Source: Cycas panzhihuaensis (lineage: Eukaryota; Cycadophyta). From it: a stretch of 64,000 nt of DNA. The position numbers and the translations under genes are program-made. The notes beneath the pieces are model-generated. The model had not been told where the DNA came from. It saw nothing but the letters and a program-made list of their open reading frames with translations, and ran no database searches. Location: contig CM041465.1 in assembly GCA_023213395.1 (NCBI GenBank), forward strand, positions 215,519,741-215,583,740, written 5' to 3'. Shown here piece after piece: positions 35,061-46,720 of the stretch. Each line of letters opens with the position of its first letter. The first letter of the stretch is position 1.

Positions 35061-36360
35061 ATTTGATTAATTATTTATTTCCAGCCAAAGTTCTCTTAAA
35101 ATTTGATATTAAGTATTGGAAGAGTGTGAGGGTCTATTTTATGAAGCTTCATTCAGCTTATGAAATTTATACATCAAGAGTAAAAGAGATTGATAGGAGG
35201 AGCAGAGACTTGCATTGGCACTCTAAACACGACTGTCAAATAGTGGAATTGTATTTATATAATTGTTAAAATAATGAATACTAAAGACATGGCAGACAAC
35301 ACCGTTCAAAAAGAGATCGTTGAACCAATCACTCAAGCAGTCCATAGCGTAGTTCAAACGTCAAATGCCCTCTTAAACCATACCTTACGCCAAATTTTGG
35401 ATAAACTAACAATCACGGCGACAAGTAGAAAAGAAGATATGATGTGCCAGATTCAGAGGATGAAGCAAATAGTCGCCAATCATATTTCAGACATCAAACT
35501 ACAAGAAATCAGTTGGGTCCTTAAATATCTCTGATTAATTTTGAAAATGAGGCTATCAGGAAGTATCTTAATGAATACTAGAATTTAACCCCTAAAGAAC
35601 AAAAGATAGTGGGTTTTTAGGCATACTTTAATTACTTACAGAGTATTCAAACATAGAAAAAGAAAAAGTTAGAAAAAATTACTATACAACGTTTCAGTAT
35701 AGAATAAAAATCGCATGAGCCAAGAGTATGGATTCAACAAATGGAAAACTACTTTCGCTTACAGAGCAAGTCTCATTAGCCACCCTGCACATGGATGGGA
35801 TAGCATGTGAATGGTGGCAGTGTCTAGAACGAACCTCTTTTTAGACTCAACTTTCAATCTGAAAAGAATATGTACGCTTATTCATCAAACAGTTTGAGAC
35901 TGTAATTAATCATAATTATTATTGTGAATTACAAAGATTAAAGAAAACTTGTTCTGTGGAAGAATATATTGCAGCATTCACGAGGCTAAGCTATGTGTTA
36001 GAAGATATTCTGACTAATCGACTTATCTAGCTATATATAAATGGTTTGATAATAGAGTTCCAAGTTGATGTTAAAATTCAAGAACCTCAGGATCTGAATA
36101 AGGCAATACAACTAGCCAAAATACAAGAAGGAAAGATCAATGAATTAAGGAAGGCAAGAACAAGACCTTATATTCCTTCGTATGCTCATTCTAATCCTCC
36201 TTCAGCTATATGACCTAGTTTTGTACCTAACAAAGTTACTCGACCAGTTAGACCATTGATTCAAAAAATAAGAGCTAAGCAAGATGAGCTATGAAAAAGG
36301 AATCTCTATTTTAGGTGTGCTAAAAAATGGGTATCTAATCATAAATGTCAGAAAAATCAA
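35060..36360 (+). pseudogene. Chromovirus V gag
   Basis: Pieces of the capsid are readable: PRVWIQQMENYFRLQSKSH near 35715 (the usual start of the Retrotrans_gag domain), then MDGIACEWWQCLER in the neighbouring frame. A nucleocapsid knuckle lies at 36307-36348, reading YFRCAKKWVSNHKC, in which the first Cys of CX2C is now Tyr. The frame at 35274-35534 is part of the N-terminal region. Several stops and a frameshift near 35800 separate the parts. It would form the particle shell and bind RNA. Confidence 0.85.
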
Positions 36361-36366
36361 TTATAC

Positions 36367-37029
36367 ATGATCAAATTATCTCTAGTAGTAGAGGATGAGG
36401 AAATTAAAGAAGAGGATGGTACTGAATGTGGCCAAGAAAATATTGAAAATCAGGAGTATCAATATAACCAAGAGGAGGATGTCTTAAAAATGTCATTCTC
36501 AATTATGAGTGGTTTTACAAGATCTGACACACTTAAACTACGAGGATTTATTAAAAATCAAGCCATTATGATTTTGATCGATCCAAGAAGTACTCATAAT
36601 TTTATTGATAGAATATTAGCTCAATATTTAAAATTATTTCCATTTAGAACAACACCTTTTCAAGTAAGTGTTGGAGGGTGACAGGTTATATGTTGACAAG
36701 GAATGATGGAAAACCTTAAAATCTCAATTGATGACATTACTTTTAAAGAAAATTTTTACGTATTAGATGTGGGTGAAGTAGATATTATTATGGGGAGTCA
36801 ATGGTTACGAACCTTGGGAACTTTTGAGATGAATCTTGAAGAATTATTTATGAGATATAAGAAAGATGGAAGAATTATCGTCCTTCAAGGAGAAAAACCT
36901 GCAAATAGCCAACTGATATCTTGTAAAAAAATGGAAAAATTAATAAAGAAAGGCCATCATGGTATGATGGCTCAACTTTTTTCGATCCAGGCAAAAATTA
37001 AACCAACTACACAAGAAAATGAACTATAA
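36367..37029 (+). pseudogene. Chromovirus V protease
   Basis: Two open frames in the same phase, 36367-36681 and 36703-37029, are separated by a TGA and encode the aspartic protease. LRGFIKNQAIMILIDPRSTH corresponds to the catalytic loop, where DSGSTHNF is expected but DPRSTHNF is found. The second Gly-rich part follows as DVGEVDIIMGSQWLRTLGTF. The altered active site (SG to PR) would abolish activity by itself. Confidence 0.9.
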
Positions 37030-37960
37030 AAGGTCATCTAGAAGCATAAAGAAGTTTTTCAAAATATTCCAGCAGAATTACTACCAGACAGAGGATGTGA
37101 ACATCAAATCGAATTAGAAGCAGGCACTAATCTGATTGTTATCTGGCCCTATAAACAACCACATCATTATCAGAATGAGATTGAAAAGCTCATACAAGAA
37201 TTATTAGATATAGGAGCAATAACTCCTAGTAAAAGCCCTTTTGCAGCACTGGTAATCTTAGTAAGAAAAAAAGATGGATCTTACCATATGTGCATAGATT
37301 ATTGAGAATTAAATAAAGTTACAATAAAAAATAAATTTCCTATACCAAGAATCGATGAATTACTAGATGAATTACATGGAGCAGAATATTTTTCTAAAAT
37401 TGATTTAAAATCAAGCTATCATCAAATTCGCATTAAACCAGAAGATACATACAAAACAACCTTCAGTACTCACCACGGTCATTATGAGTTCAAGGTAATG
37501 CCCTTTGGCTTAACCAATGCACTAGCCACATTTCAAGCTATAATGAATCAAGTTCTGAAACCTTTCTTGCAGAAGTTTGTTTTAGTCTTCTTTGATGACA
37601 TATTAATATTCAGTAAACATTGGGGAGAACACATGAATCATCTTGACTAAATACTGAACACCTTAAAGAAACAAAAATTCTATGCTAACAAATCAACATG
37701 TTACTTTGGAATGAAAGAAATAGAATATTTAGGTCATCTTATATCAAAAGAGGGAATTAGAAATGACCTAGGAAAAGTTAAGGCAATTCAAGAATGGCTG
37801 ATACCAAAAAATATTATGAAACTCTAAGGATTTCTGGGTTTAACAGGATATTATCGATGTTTTATGAAAAATTATGCATAGAGAACTGCTATCTTAACTT
37901 GTTTATTAAAAAAGGATTCTTTTTAATAGAATGAAGAAGCAACAAAAAGTTTCACACAAA
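37030..37960 (+). pseudogene. Chromovirus V reverse transcriptase
   Basis: A nearly continuous frame with a few stops. It reads PYKQPHHYQNEIEKLIQELL, GAITPSKSPFAALVILVRKK, then [20 protein letters not shown], and [20 protein letters not shown], with the active site FFDDILIFS near 37590, where YVDD/FFDD is expected and both Asp are kept. TGA replaces Arg in DYRELN and TAG/TAA replace Gln. It would copy the element RNA into DNA. Confidence 0.95.
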
Positions 37961-38440
37961 TCAAGCAAATAATGATACAGTTACTGATACTTACGCCACC
38001 TAATTTTTTTTTTTTTTATAATAGAATGTGATGCATCAGGAATAGGAATCGATGCAATACTGATGCAAGAAGGTAAACCCATTACATTTGAAAGTAGGAA
38101 GCTAAACAACTGAGAAATTCTCAAGTTAACTTATGATAAAGAAATGTTGGCCATTATATACGCTTCAGTTAAATAGTGTTAGTATCTATTAGGTACAAAT
38201 TTATAATCAAGATAGATCATAACAGTTTATAATATTTACTAAAACAAAAAGAATTATCCCCTAAACAACAAAAATGGATAAGTAAAATTTAGGCATTTGA
38301 TTTCAACATAACATATAATAGGGGAAAAAATAATGTGGTAGCTGATGCCTTGTCACAGAAAGATGAAGAAAATATAGAATCTCAATTGAAGGCTGTCTCA
38401 ATGATAGAACCAGTATGGATCATGGATTTATAATCTGAGT
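37960..38440 (+). pseudogene. Chromovirus V RNase H
   Basis: After a T-rich insertion at about 38007-38020, which breaks the frame, the RNase H reads ECDASGIGIDAILMQEGKPI (38028-38090) with the first catalytic Asp, then LSPKQQKWISK, and ends with GKNNVVADALSQKDEE at 38322-38370. The last part includes the conserved D-A-L-S motif. Stops are at Gln, Arg and Trp codons. Confidence 0.88.
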
Positions 38441-39560
38441 ATGTGAAAGATCCTGATATTCAACAACTCATTCAAAGAATTCAACAAGGAAAAGAAGACA
38501 AATTCAAATGGATAAATGATATTTTATGGTATAAAGGACAGATATTCTTAGGTCCAAACTCAGCTTTTCGTAACAAGATATTAAATGAGGCACATGTCGT
38601 ACCTGCCGCAGGACATGAAGGATTTTATAAAACATATCTGTGAATCAAACAGTCATTTTTCTAGAAAGGAATGAAAAAGGACATAATGAAATTTGTAGCT
38701 AAATGCGCAGTATGTCAAGTCAATAAATATGAATGTATTGCTACTCCTCATCTGCTCCAGCCTCTTCCTATTCTATAACAAAAATGGGAAAGTATTAGCA
38801 TGGATTTTATCACAGGTTTACCAAAATCAGAAGGGAAAGATGCTATCTATATGGTTGTGGATCATTTAACAAAGTTTGCTCATTTTATACCCATTCAATC
38901 TAACTACAAAGCTCAGCAGTTAGTTGAAGTATTTATCAAAGAAATTCACAAGTTACATGGCTTTCCACAGACCATTATTAGCGATAGAGACCCTAAATTT
39001 TTAGGCCATTTCTGGCAAGAAATGTTTCGGCAAGTAGGTATAAAATTAAATATGAGTACTAGTTATCATCCGCAAACAGATGGATAAACTAAAGCAGTTA
39101 ATAAATATTTAGAGAATTATTTACGAAATTATGTAATAGATAAACAACATTTATGGGTCAAATAGTTACACTTAGCTGAAGCATGGTATAACTCTTCTTA
39201 CCATTCGTCCATTAAAATGACCCCTTATCAAGAATTATATGGCTACTAACCAACTCAATTAAAAGATTGGTTAAAAACGGATAATAAGGTTCCAACAGTT
39301 AATGGCTATCTCAAAGAATCGCATAATATAATTCAAATATTAAAGTGATATTTAGAAGAAGAAAGGAATCGTATGAAATAACAAGCTGATAAAAGTTGAA
39401 TAGAAAGAATATTTGAAGTCAGAGATTGGGTCTATGTGAGGCTACAACCATACAAGCAAGCATCATTAAAAAAATTTCAAAATAAAAATTGAGTCCTCGA
39501 TTTTATGGTCTTTTTCAGGTTCAACAAAAAATTAGAACCGTGGCTTATACCTTAGAGCTT
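38440..39560 (+). pseudogene. Chromovirus V integrase
   Basis: The zinc-binding HHCC part starts at 38600 (HVVPAAGHEGFYKTYL) and finishes with CAVCQVNKYE near 38705. The core follows in an open frame, 38800-39087: MDFITGLPKSEGKDAIYMVV with the first Asp, ISDRDPKFLGHFWQEMF with the second, and YHPQTDG just before the TAA that replaces Gln. The Glu that completes the triad normally lies in Q-T-E. Here the codon reads Lys (TKAVNKYLENYL), so the third catalytic residue also appears lost. The C-terminal GPF/Y-like part runs to about 39560. Confidence 0.9.
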
Positions 39561-39850
39561 CCCACCTCAAAATTACATAATGTATTTCATGTGTCATGTC
39601 TTAAAAAGAAAATTGGAGATCATGTGCAGGTATAAACAGACTTGCCTCTCCTTGATGAAGAAGGCAAATTAATCTTATTACTAGAAGCTATCCTTGAAGT
39701 TTGAGAACACCGGCTATGGTCAAAAACTATTCAAGAATATTTGATTAAGTAGAAACAATTGCCTATAGAAGATGCTTCCTGGGAATCCTCTAAATTTATC
39801 AAGCTTCACCCTGAATTGAGACACGAGAGTTTTATGGGCGAAACATCTTG
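39560..39850 (+). pseudogene. Chromovirus V chromodomain
   Basis: Downstream of integrase the same reading frame gives VFHVSCLKKKIGDHVQV, LLLEAILEV, then a stop, EHRLWSKTIQEYLIK, a stop where Trp is expected, and KQLPIEDASWESSKFIKLHP. This is a chromodomain of the kind fused to integrase in plant chromoviruses, where it steers insertion toward marked chromatin. The aromatic residues can be seen, apart from the Trp turned to TAG. Confidence 0.9.
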
Positions 39851-39862
39851 AGATGGAGGAAT
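39851..39862 (+). other. Chromovirus V polypurine tract
   Basis: AGATGGAGGAAT immediately before the 3' LTR. Confidence 0.8.
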
Positions 39863-40064
39863 TATTATAAACCTCTTGTTATTAGTTAAAAAGATATATT
39901 TAAAGGGTTATGTCCCTTGATAAGGGATGGATCCAATATATATATGGCCATTGTCATGTTGTAAGAATCATCTTTTAAATTGATATCAATAATATTTGCT
40001 TTTCTCAAAGCTCTCTGCATTTTATTAATTCAGCTTCTCCTAGTTTTGGATTGGGTCTGATACA
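39863..40064 (+). repeat. Chromovirus V 3' LTR
   Basis: 202 bp, TATTATAAACC (TG changed to TA) to GGGTCTGATACA, followed by the target copy CGCAC. Confidence 0.95.
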
Positions 40065-40321
40065 CGCACTCCTAATGAAACTACATGCATATTTTAATTG
40101 TATGCACCTAGTAATCGACTCTAACTAGCATATATCCTTTTGGTATCATGAGTTCATGGACTCATAACAAGTGTGATCCTCGCTTTTGTTTTGACCCTTT
40201 TATGAATAAATGTATTCTAGAGAAATATTCAATGTGTAATAAAAAGAAAGTAATGTTCTCTTTTTTGGGGTTTTTTACTTTTCTCTTTTTTTTGAAATAA
40301 GACTAAGTCTTACAAAGGGGT

Positions 40322-40323
<2 letters not shown>

Positions 40324-40378
<55 letters not shown>
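40324..40378. repeat. GA microsatellite, about 27 units
   Basis: An uninterrupted run of GA inside the W 3' LTR. The same place in the W 5' LTR (59750-59762) has only about five units. Confidence 0.95.
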
Positions 40379-40380
<2 letters not shown>

Positions 40381-41494
40381 GGGGGCACACCACTTAAGCA
40401 AATAAGAAGTAAATAACCCTATCCTTCTTTTCTTATACCATCTTCTTTTTTTTTTTTTTAAGAAAGGGAAAGAAACAATAAAACGAAATCTACTATTTTC
40501 TTTCCTTTTCTTTTTTCCTTTAGAAAGGCAAGCAACAATAAAAGAAACATACATTTTTCCTTTATTTTCTTTTCTTTTCTTTTTTAGGAAAGCAAAGGTG
40601 AATGGAATACCTAAAGGAACACTTAGTTTACCACATGATATCTCCTTGTGATTACTTTTCTTTTTAATCTACTAAAAGAGTGTTCAAACATAGTTAAGTA
40701 AATGTAGAATATATGTGCTAAAATCCTAAGAAAAATTTGGCATGATTTCTACTTGTCAGATCAAAATATGACAAAAAAATGTTTTTGATCTAATCTTAAA
40801 ATATTATAAAAAGCTTAATCAAAATAAAGTTGGGCTTACCTTATGCCTTTGGACAACCATGGTGAAAATCTGATAGCATTCTAGCTAACATAATAGGCAT
40901 TTCATCTTATCAAGGCAAAGCAATAAAAATATAAGAGATGGAAGAGGAGATTAAGCTTGATCCAAATCACTCCAAACTCTACAATAATATAAATATGCTC
41001 CTCTAGTAAGAACAAACAAGAGCATACACTAAAAAGAAATCAAATCTATAGAGAAAAATGCCTAAAATATTAAGAAATGATTGTTGAAGGCACTTAAACT
41101 ATTAACTTGGTGAACAAATATATGTGAGCCTCAAAAATAGCTCTTATATCGCCTAATAATAAGGCAAATGAAGTAGTACTTGGTTGTAATTTCTCCCTAC
41201 AAAGTTAATTGGCATGTGGGTAACAAACAAGCAAGAAGGAAGGCTAAAATAACATTATCAAAAGGTAAGAAAAGTAATATTTAACTCACCTAAAGTAAAA
41301 GAACAACAAACAAACTAAGAGATTACCTTACCAATGGAGCATGGGGGAGGATTAACTCGTTTCCAATGGTAAAAGTAGGGGCTAATGACATAAATCCTTT
41401 AACTAAAGGAGGCTCCAACATAGCTATGTATGCAATCCCCAAGATAGCATGTAATGCAAGTTGGTAGATCAAGATGAACACTAAACAATTTGTA

Positions 41495-41645
41495 GGAATA
41501 CTAAACAACCTTTCCCAACTTGAGAAGCCAAATGGATAGACTAAATGGCCATTGACCAAAGTTGAACTCATCATTAGATGAGAAAGTAGCATGGCCCACT
41601 AAGCTAATAAGTAGGCAAACAAAACACATATCCACACCCTAATGA
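41495..41645 (-). repeat. About 150-bp direct repeat inside the W 3' LTR, copy 1
   Basis: This block, with CAACTTGAGAAGC, CTAAATGGCCATTGA and CTCATCATTAGAT, is repeated at about 42220-42374. The other W LTR has only one copy (61415-61568). The duplicates make the related minus-strand open frames at 41323-41592 and 42080-42415, which are not genes. Confidence 0.85.
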
Positions 41646-42219
41646 TAATTTGCAAGAATATTAAACAACCTCTAATGGAAAAATGAGAGGTTAAATAGAT
41701 CAAGATGAGGGTGGGGTGGCTAGTTTTCAACCCACAATACATGTGAAAATAATGGATCTAAATCTCTGGGTCGTACCCATGGATTTATCTTTAAACCATA
41801 TGGAATCAAAGATTTTATATATGACTAGGCCCCTTGGGTAGTAAAACACTAATATGAAAAGATTCACAATTGATAAATACTATCCCAGGACTGCACAGGT
41901 ACAACAAATGTGTCATTTATCACTCTTAAAAATATTTATAAGTAGGTGATAATCATATTATAAATTTTTTTTATATCATTGCAAATGATGCTATAGTATT
42001 GCAAAGAACTGTATGGTACCACGTTTCTTTAGTAAAATTAGCATTCTACTGTATATAAATCATAATAGATAGATATCAATCAATGGAGTGTGTAGGAACA
42101 ATTACATGATGAATAAGAAAGAAAGAAAATGATGAAATAAGGCAAAAATAAAAGTAAAATGAGGGGATTAATAAAAATACAAGATGAATGATAAGGTGAA
42201 ATGGACCAATTAGACTTTA

Positions 42220-42374
42220 CAAGAATGCTAAATAACATTTTCCAACTTGAGAAGCTAAATGGATAAACCAAATGGCCATTGATCAAGGTTGAACTCATCA
42301 TTAGATAAGAAAGTAGTATGGCCCACCAAGCTAATGAGAAGGAAAACAAAACACATATCCATATACTAATGATA
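42220..42374 (-). repeat. About 150-bp direct repeat inside the W 3' LTR, copy 2
   Basis: Partner of the block at 41495-41645 and the one matching the single copy in the W 5' LTR, so this is the ancestral position. Confidence 0.85.
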
Positions 42375-42470
42375 TAAGGTGGTAAATAATGGATAATATA
42401 GAAAAGTGGACACATCCCTTCACTTACCTATCACTGTGATATCTATGTCATTATTGGTAGCCAAGAAACA

Positions 42471-43250
42471 CTGGGATTCATGATGTTTATAGTCACATAT
42501 GATCAACTCGTCATGGGAGAAGAGTGACTTAAAGTCTTAATTTGAATCATTAATGGGAGGGGCTTGGTTAGGATCAAGCCTTATAACCACAAGGTCTAAG
42601 TAATCCCACACATAACAAACCATATTAATAGTTTGAGACAGGGAAGGTGAGTAAGTTTGGGCAATGGATAAAGAGGTAGGATCAAGTGAAGAACACCCAT
42701 AAGCTTCAAGGACAATGTCTAAGTGAGTTTGGAGTGAAGGAACACCCATTTATAAGGCAACTTAAATGAGAGGAGGTGGACTAGGCTAAGTTAGTTCTAA
42801 TGATAAGTGATTGTCACTTAAATGATTTGGGTGTCAGTTATAGAGCAATCAAGTGGAATAGTAGGCTAAGCATGCTCACTGGAAAGGGGATTCATGATAA
42901 GATAAATACTGGGGACATCATGCTTACACATTCTCAATAGAATCTTGCTAAAGTTGGGGGAAAATGGGAGTATATAGGTTTGGACCAAAGTGAGGAGGGA
43001 TGTCCCTATGAGATACATCCCCTAAGAAGAAGTGATAATAAACACCTATCTTATAAGGGGTTGTAAGTCCTCATCATTAGATTCAAGGTCACTGAGGATG
43101 ACAAGATAACCATAGCTACCTATGCCAATGGGGGGGAAATGGACTCTATAAGTCTTGGGAATAGAGGATCTATTTCATGATAGAGGTCCAGGCCTTAGAA
43201 AAAGTCCACTAAGGAAGGGTTAGGAGTATCTAAATCATAAGCCATGGTAT
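42471..43250 (-). pseudogene. Gypsy W linker region between protease and LTR
   Basis: Includes the minus-strand frame 42537-42749 (GVPSLQTHLDIVLEAYGCSS, then a stretch with YVWDYLDLVVI), which corresponds by position and composition to the acidic linker of Z at 53993-54529 (with YEYLDILSDDE). In Z this linker leads into reverse transcriptase. In W it ends at the 3' LTR. It is Ser/Pro/Asp-rich and low in recognisable domain content. Confidence 0.6.
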
Positions 43251-43299
43251 CAAAAATGGCTTAACAAGTTGAAAGTGATGTTTGATATGGAGGAGGCTT

Positions 43300-43760
43300 A
43301 CAAGCCATAACTTGAACTTGCCCTTCATGAATGAATTTAAGTTATCCCCATAAGGAAGAACAAACAACCCTCATTTGGTCTAGCCAAGGTTACCCTAAAA
43401 AGAGGTTATAATCAATATTAATGTCTAGGTTAATAATGTTAGATGTGATAGTTATATATTTTAGGCCTAATAGTAGGGTAATGATCTGAAGGTGAGCTTT
43501 CTCATTGCCATCATACCCTTGGCACTTCTATAGGATAGGTTTAAGAGCCTTAATGCCCAACTTTTTACCATTCAAATAGGTATGGTGTCAACCAAGAAGT
43601 TGTTATCTATAACTATCCTATTTAGAGTAAATTTTGGAGTTTCCATAGAGATAATGAAGGGATAATACTAATGTTATTCATTCTCTTCAAGGCAGGGTAT
43701 GTCACTTGGGTCAAAGGAATTGATAGATGAGTCTCATGGAGCAATAGTGATTGAATCAAT
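43300..43760 (-). pseudogene. Gypsy W protease region
   Basis: Homologous over its length to Z 54540-55010. Shared plus-strand blocks include TTGCCCTTC.TGAA.GAATTTAAGTT, the CCTTGGCACT block, and CACTTGGGTCAAAGGA. On the minus strand it encodes the aspartic protease end, with the segment preceding LLG.PW. The active-site part near 43590-43610 reads VDNNF where Z has VDNGSF. Decayed, with several stops. Confidence 0.7.
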
Positions 43761-44159
43761 GGGGACTTCCTTATTCCTAATGGCTTCTAGAAGTAGAGCC
43801 CATTGGTTAGGGTAGGTCCATAAGATATCCATCATGGACATGTATGTAGAGATAATGTGGAGTTTATTAATGATTACAAAGGACTTCCCCTTCCTAGTGG
43901 GTTAGGGAAGGGCCCTCTAGAAGTCATAACAACTGGTGCAAACTGGTATTATCTTTGGGATGATAGGGTTTTTTATGGGGGAATAATTTATAAGTGGTTG
44001 TTAAGATAAAAGGGCTTCCCCAACTTCTTTGGCTGCATAGGCACAAGTTACTAGGAATACCTAAATGGTTTCCAATATGTGGATAACCTATTTACCCGTG
44101 TTAGTATGACATTGAATAGGTTGGGGGCATTCTTAAGTTATAAGGCTAGCTAGAAGATG

Positions 44160-45602
44160 CGCTAAGTGGGGTGCCCTTTTGTTGAGGCTAGGGATGTCCT
44201 TTAGAAGCTTCATGGATCAAGAATGGGTCCTAGTGTATTAGTTGATTTAGGTTTAACTTAGAAGGTTGTTGTGATGGAGGATCATAAGGAGGCACCAACT
44301 TAGGGTGTTAAGTGCAACAATGGGCATTGTCATAGGTACAATAGCCATGGATGGCACAGCATCTCTTCTCAAAAGAAGGTTGAGACCTTTTTCTTAAGGA
44401 GGATCAGGACTTCCCATTATTTGTGTCATGGTTTAGATGGCCTAATAGATGAGCCTATTTCCATGAGATGGGCCTTATGGCTTAGGTGTGGATTGATTTA
44501 GCTAAAGTATTAAGTCTTTAATTGGTCACTCAAATGAGTGAATGATAGATATAAATGAGTCTATTATTTTGTTAGTGTTACTAATAGAAGGCCTATGAGT
44601 TGTGTTATAACCTTTGCTCATGTAAGGGAGGTGGCACCTCACAATGCAGGGTAGGTCTATGGACTCTTTTAAGGCTATCTTAGATCTTAATAGACTTAAA
44701 GGCCAAGAATTGGCTATAGATAAATCACATGCCATCACCCCCATATTAAGGATTTTGGCATAAACTTCAAGGTGAAGGGTATTTATGAAAATATCTCTCT
44801 TCAAATGCTCAAGGAATTTGGCCTTGGAGGAATGGAAAATATCATGGAATTATTGGATAAAGTCATAACTGAGTTCATCTAGTCCTTACTTAAAGGAAAT
44901 TAGGGCCTTGGCCCCACTCTCAAAGGGATGTTCCACATTAATATAGTTTACAAAAGTGTTAACTAATTATTGTAAACATAGTATTGAATGGGCAGGAAGA
45001 TAATAAAACTATTTAAGAGCATCCCCCTAAAGAGATCTTAGAAACAACTTCATTAGAATATGGTCATAGGCCTAATAGTTGATACATACCCTGGAAAATA
45101 TCTTGACATGATCAAGAGGATCTTGGGAGGAAGTTCCATCAAATTTGGACACTTTTAGTAGATGAGGTGGTAGGTTGGTCCTCAACACTTTTAAGGAAAG
45201 AGGGCTAGTCCTATAATCCCTACAAGAATATGCCCTTCTTAGGCTAAAGGATTTAGAGGTGGAAATGATAATTAGGGATAATATTCTGGTTGGGATTGAG
45301 ATGTGGGATAAATAGGATGCCCTTATTAGTAGGGCACATATAAAGGCATGGATTGAGATACGCCCTCATCTTAGTAAGGAGGTGTCATGCTTAGGTAAAG
45401 GTTTGATGTATATGGAGATAGCCTAGAGAAACCTAGAATGCCATATGAAGGGTTTTGGTAAGAGGGATTAGCTTGAGCCACTACCCCTTAAGGAGGGATG
45501 ATGAAACATGAAGGAATGAGTGGTGTAGTGGATGAACCTTGATAAGAATAGTCCATTGAAATTGAATGGGATGGATAGGATATAAGATGTAGTAGGGAAT
45601 TT
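44160..45602 (-). pseudogene. Gypsy W gag core
   Basis: The minus-strand frame 44526-44804 reads MKRDIFINTLHLEVYAKILN and MGVMACDLSIANSW, the counterpart of MDLFINALNLEVHVEVLK and MGATACDSTIVKC in Z. Sequence up to 45130 matches the rest of the gag core. The part at 45130-45602 holds the N-terminal Pro/Gly/Tyr-rich region. At 45602 the solo Copia LTR interrupts the gag, which resumes at 46252. Confidence 0.8.
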
Positions 45603-46246
45603 TGTTAGATATGTGACAAGAATTATGTGAAGGCTTTAATTTTTAGGACATGTTTCAGTGTAGTTTCCTCTCTAACATTTTTACAAGGGGTGTGTGGGGG
45701 CTTGCCCTCCCACTAGTGTCACAAGGGGGGTCTAGGGGGGGTAGCGATAGATTTTGGAGCCTCCCTTGGTAGGAGTTCAGGGGTAGCACCCCCAAAGCAA
45801 AAATTAGGGTTCTAAAACATATCAAATTATAAAGGGAATCTAGGTTGTTCATCAAAAAGACCTAGATCTTATGGCTATGATTAATGTGCCTTTCTTGTAA
45901 CCCATTTTTAGGGTAATTGTATCACATTGTATTGTATTGCATTATATCACAAAGGGGTGGTAATTGGTTATTACTGCTATGGAAATTATGTAGAGACATA
46001 TATAATCTTTCATTCTTGACTAATAAAGATTGATACCTTTCTAGTGTGGATGTTTCCCTAGCACTCTACTAGGGTTTTACCACGTTAAAAACTATGTATT
46101 GAGTAATGTGTATGCTTTCTTATGTATGTTGAATAATGTTTGGTTTTAGATAGTTGTATTTATTATACTTTTGAAAACCTTGTTATTATTACATAATAGT
46201 TAGATCTTGGTGGTTGGTTTGGTTAGTTAGACTAGATTTCTTAACA
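45603..46246 (+). repeat. Solo Copia LTR 1
   Basis: 644 bp, TGTTAGATAT to TTCTTAACA, flanked by perfect 5-bp duplications AATTT (45598-45602 and 46247-46251). It is homologous over its whole length to the solo LTR at 53217-53861 and to the Copia A/B LTR in reverse orientation. No internal sequence is present, so LTR-LTR recombination removed the rest. An AATAAA signal lies near 46021. Confidence 0.95.
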
Positions 46247-46251
46247 AATTT

Positions 46252-46474
46252 TGCATGAATGGCCATCCAATTAGAGGGACAACTCTATAGGGATAGTGGG
46301 GATCTATCCCATATATAAGAAAAGGATAGGGCCCATCATTCTCCCATTAATGGGTCATGTATCCTAATGGTATATACAAGGCAAGGTTAGTATGGTATGG
46401 GTAAAGGACAAGACGTAGAGCCTTCAGTAGGTCCTATATAGTAGGGACAAGGAGGAATGAAAGGGATAACAAGA
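46252..46474 (-). pseudogene. Gypsy W gag, middle segment
   Basis: A short piece of W between the solo LTR and Z. Its sequence (repeated TATA..GGG.AAGG, Pro/Tyr-rich on the coding strand) fits the gag N-terminal region of this family. It continues at 58287. Confidence 0.55.
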
Positions 46475-46479
46475 GGAAC

Positions 46480-46706
46480 TAGAATCGCATCTGTGGGGAT
46501 GCATGTATCACAGAGAAACATGTCATGTGGGTCATTATAGGCTAGGGACATGTGACATAATCAATCGTAAAAATAAGCCAATCAATCATGCAATTCAAAC
46601 AATGCTTCAATTTATTATCTCTGAAGTGACTAAGATGGGAGAGAGAAGCATACCTATACTTACCTAAGTCGACCTATCCATACCCATTCCTGGTAGGCAG
46701 GAAACA
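46480..46706 (-). repeat. Gypsy Z 3' LTR
   Basis: 227 bp. On the minus strand it begins TGTTTCCTGCCTACCAGG and ends GATTCTA (from TTCCA). It matches the 5' LTR except for substitutions and one short deletion. Confidence 0.92.
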
Positions 46707-46720
46707 CTTCCTCCTTGGCA
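46707..46720 (-). other. Gypsy Z polypurine tract
   Basis: The minus strand reads GCCAAGGAGGAAG immediately before the LTR start TGTTTCC. Confidence 0.85.

Larger units (their letters stand above)
33452..40069 (+). mobile_element. Chromovirus V (Ty3/Gypsy), full-length
   Basis: A complete plus-strand insertion in the W LTR, 6.6 kb. It has LTRs at 33457-33658 and 39863-40064, an iMet-type PBS, leader, gag, protease, reverse transcriptase, RNase H, integrase, chromodomain and PPT. Flanking duplications read CACAA and CGCAC. The uninterrupted W copy at 59489 reads CACAC, so each has one change. The LTRs differ at about 11 of 202 positions by hand count (about 5%), making it the youngest datable insertion here. 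Stops are mostly at Gln, Arg or Trp codons. Confidence 0.95.
40070..42470 (-). repeat. Gypsy W 3' LTR, right segment
   Basis: Continues the LTR after the V insertion and aligns with 59490-61663, for example around CTCCTAATGCAACTACATG, ATATGTGCTAAAATCCTAAGA, GTTGGGCTTA, CAACCCA..GTGAAAATAATG and CTTACCTA..CATTCTT. It ends GAAACA at 42470. With the left segment it totals about 2.66 kb against 2.44 kb for the other copy. The excess is explained by a longer GA run and a duplicated block. Confidence 0.85.

Noticed and set aside
40303-40554. 83-codon minus-strand frame with a Leu-Ser repeat
   Set aside because: Produced by the GA microsatellite in the W LTR.
41323-42415. Two related minus-strand frames that look like a duplicated membrane-protein gene
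   Set aside because: They come from the duplicated 150-bp block inside a non-coding LTR and have no homologues among known proteins.
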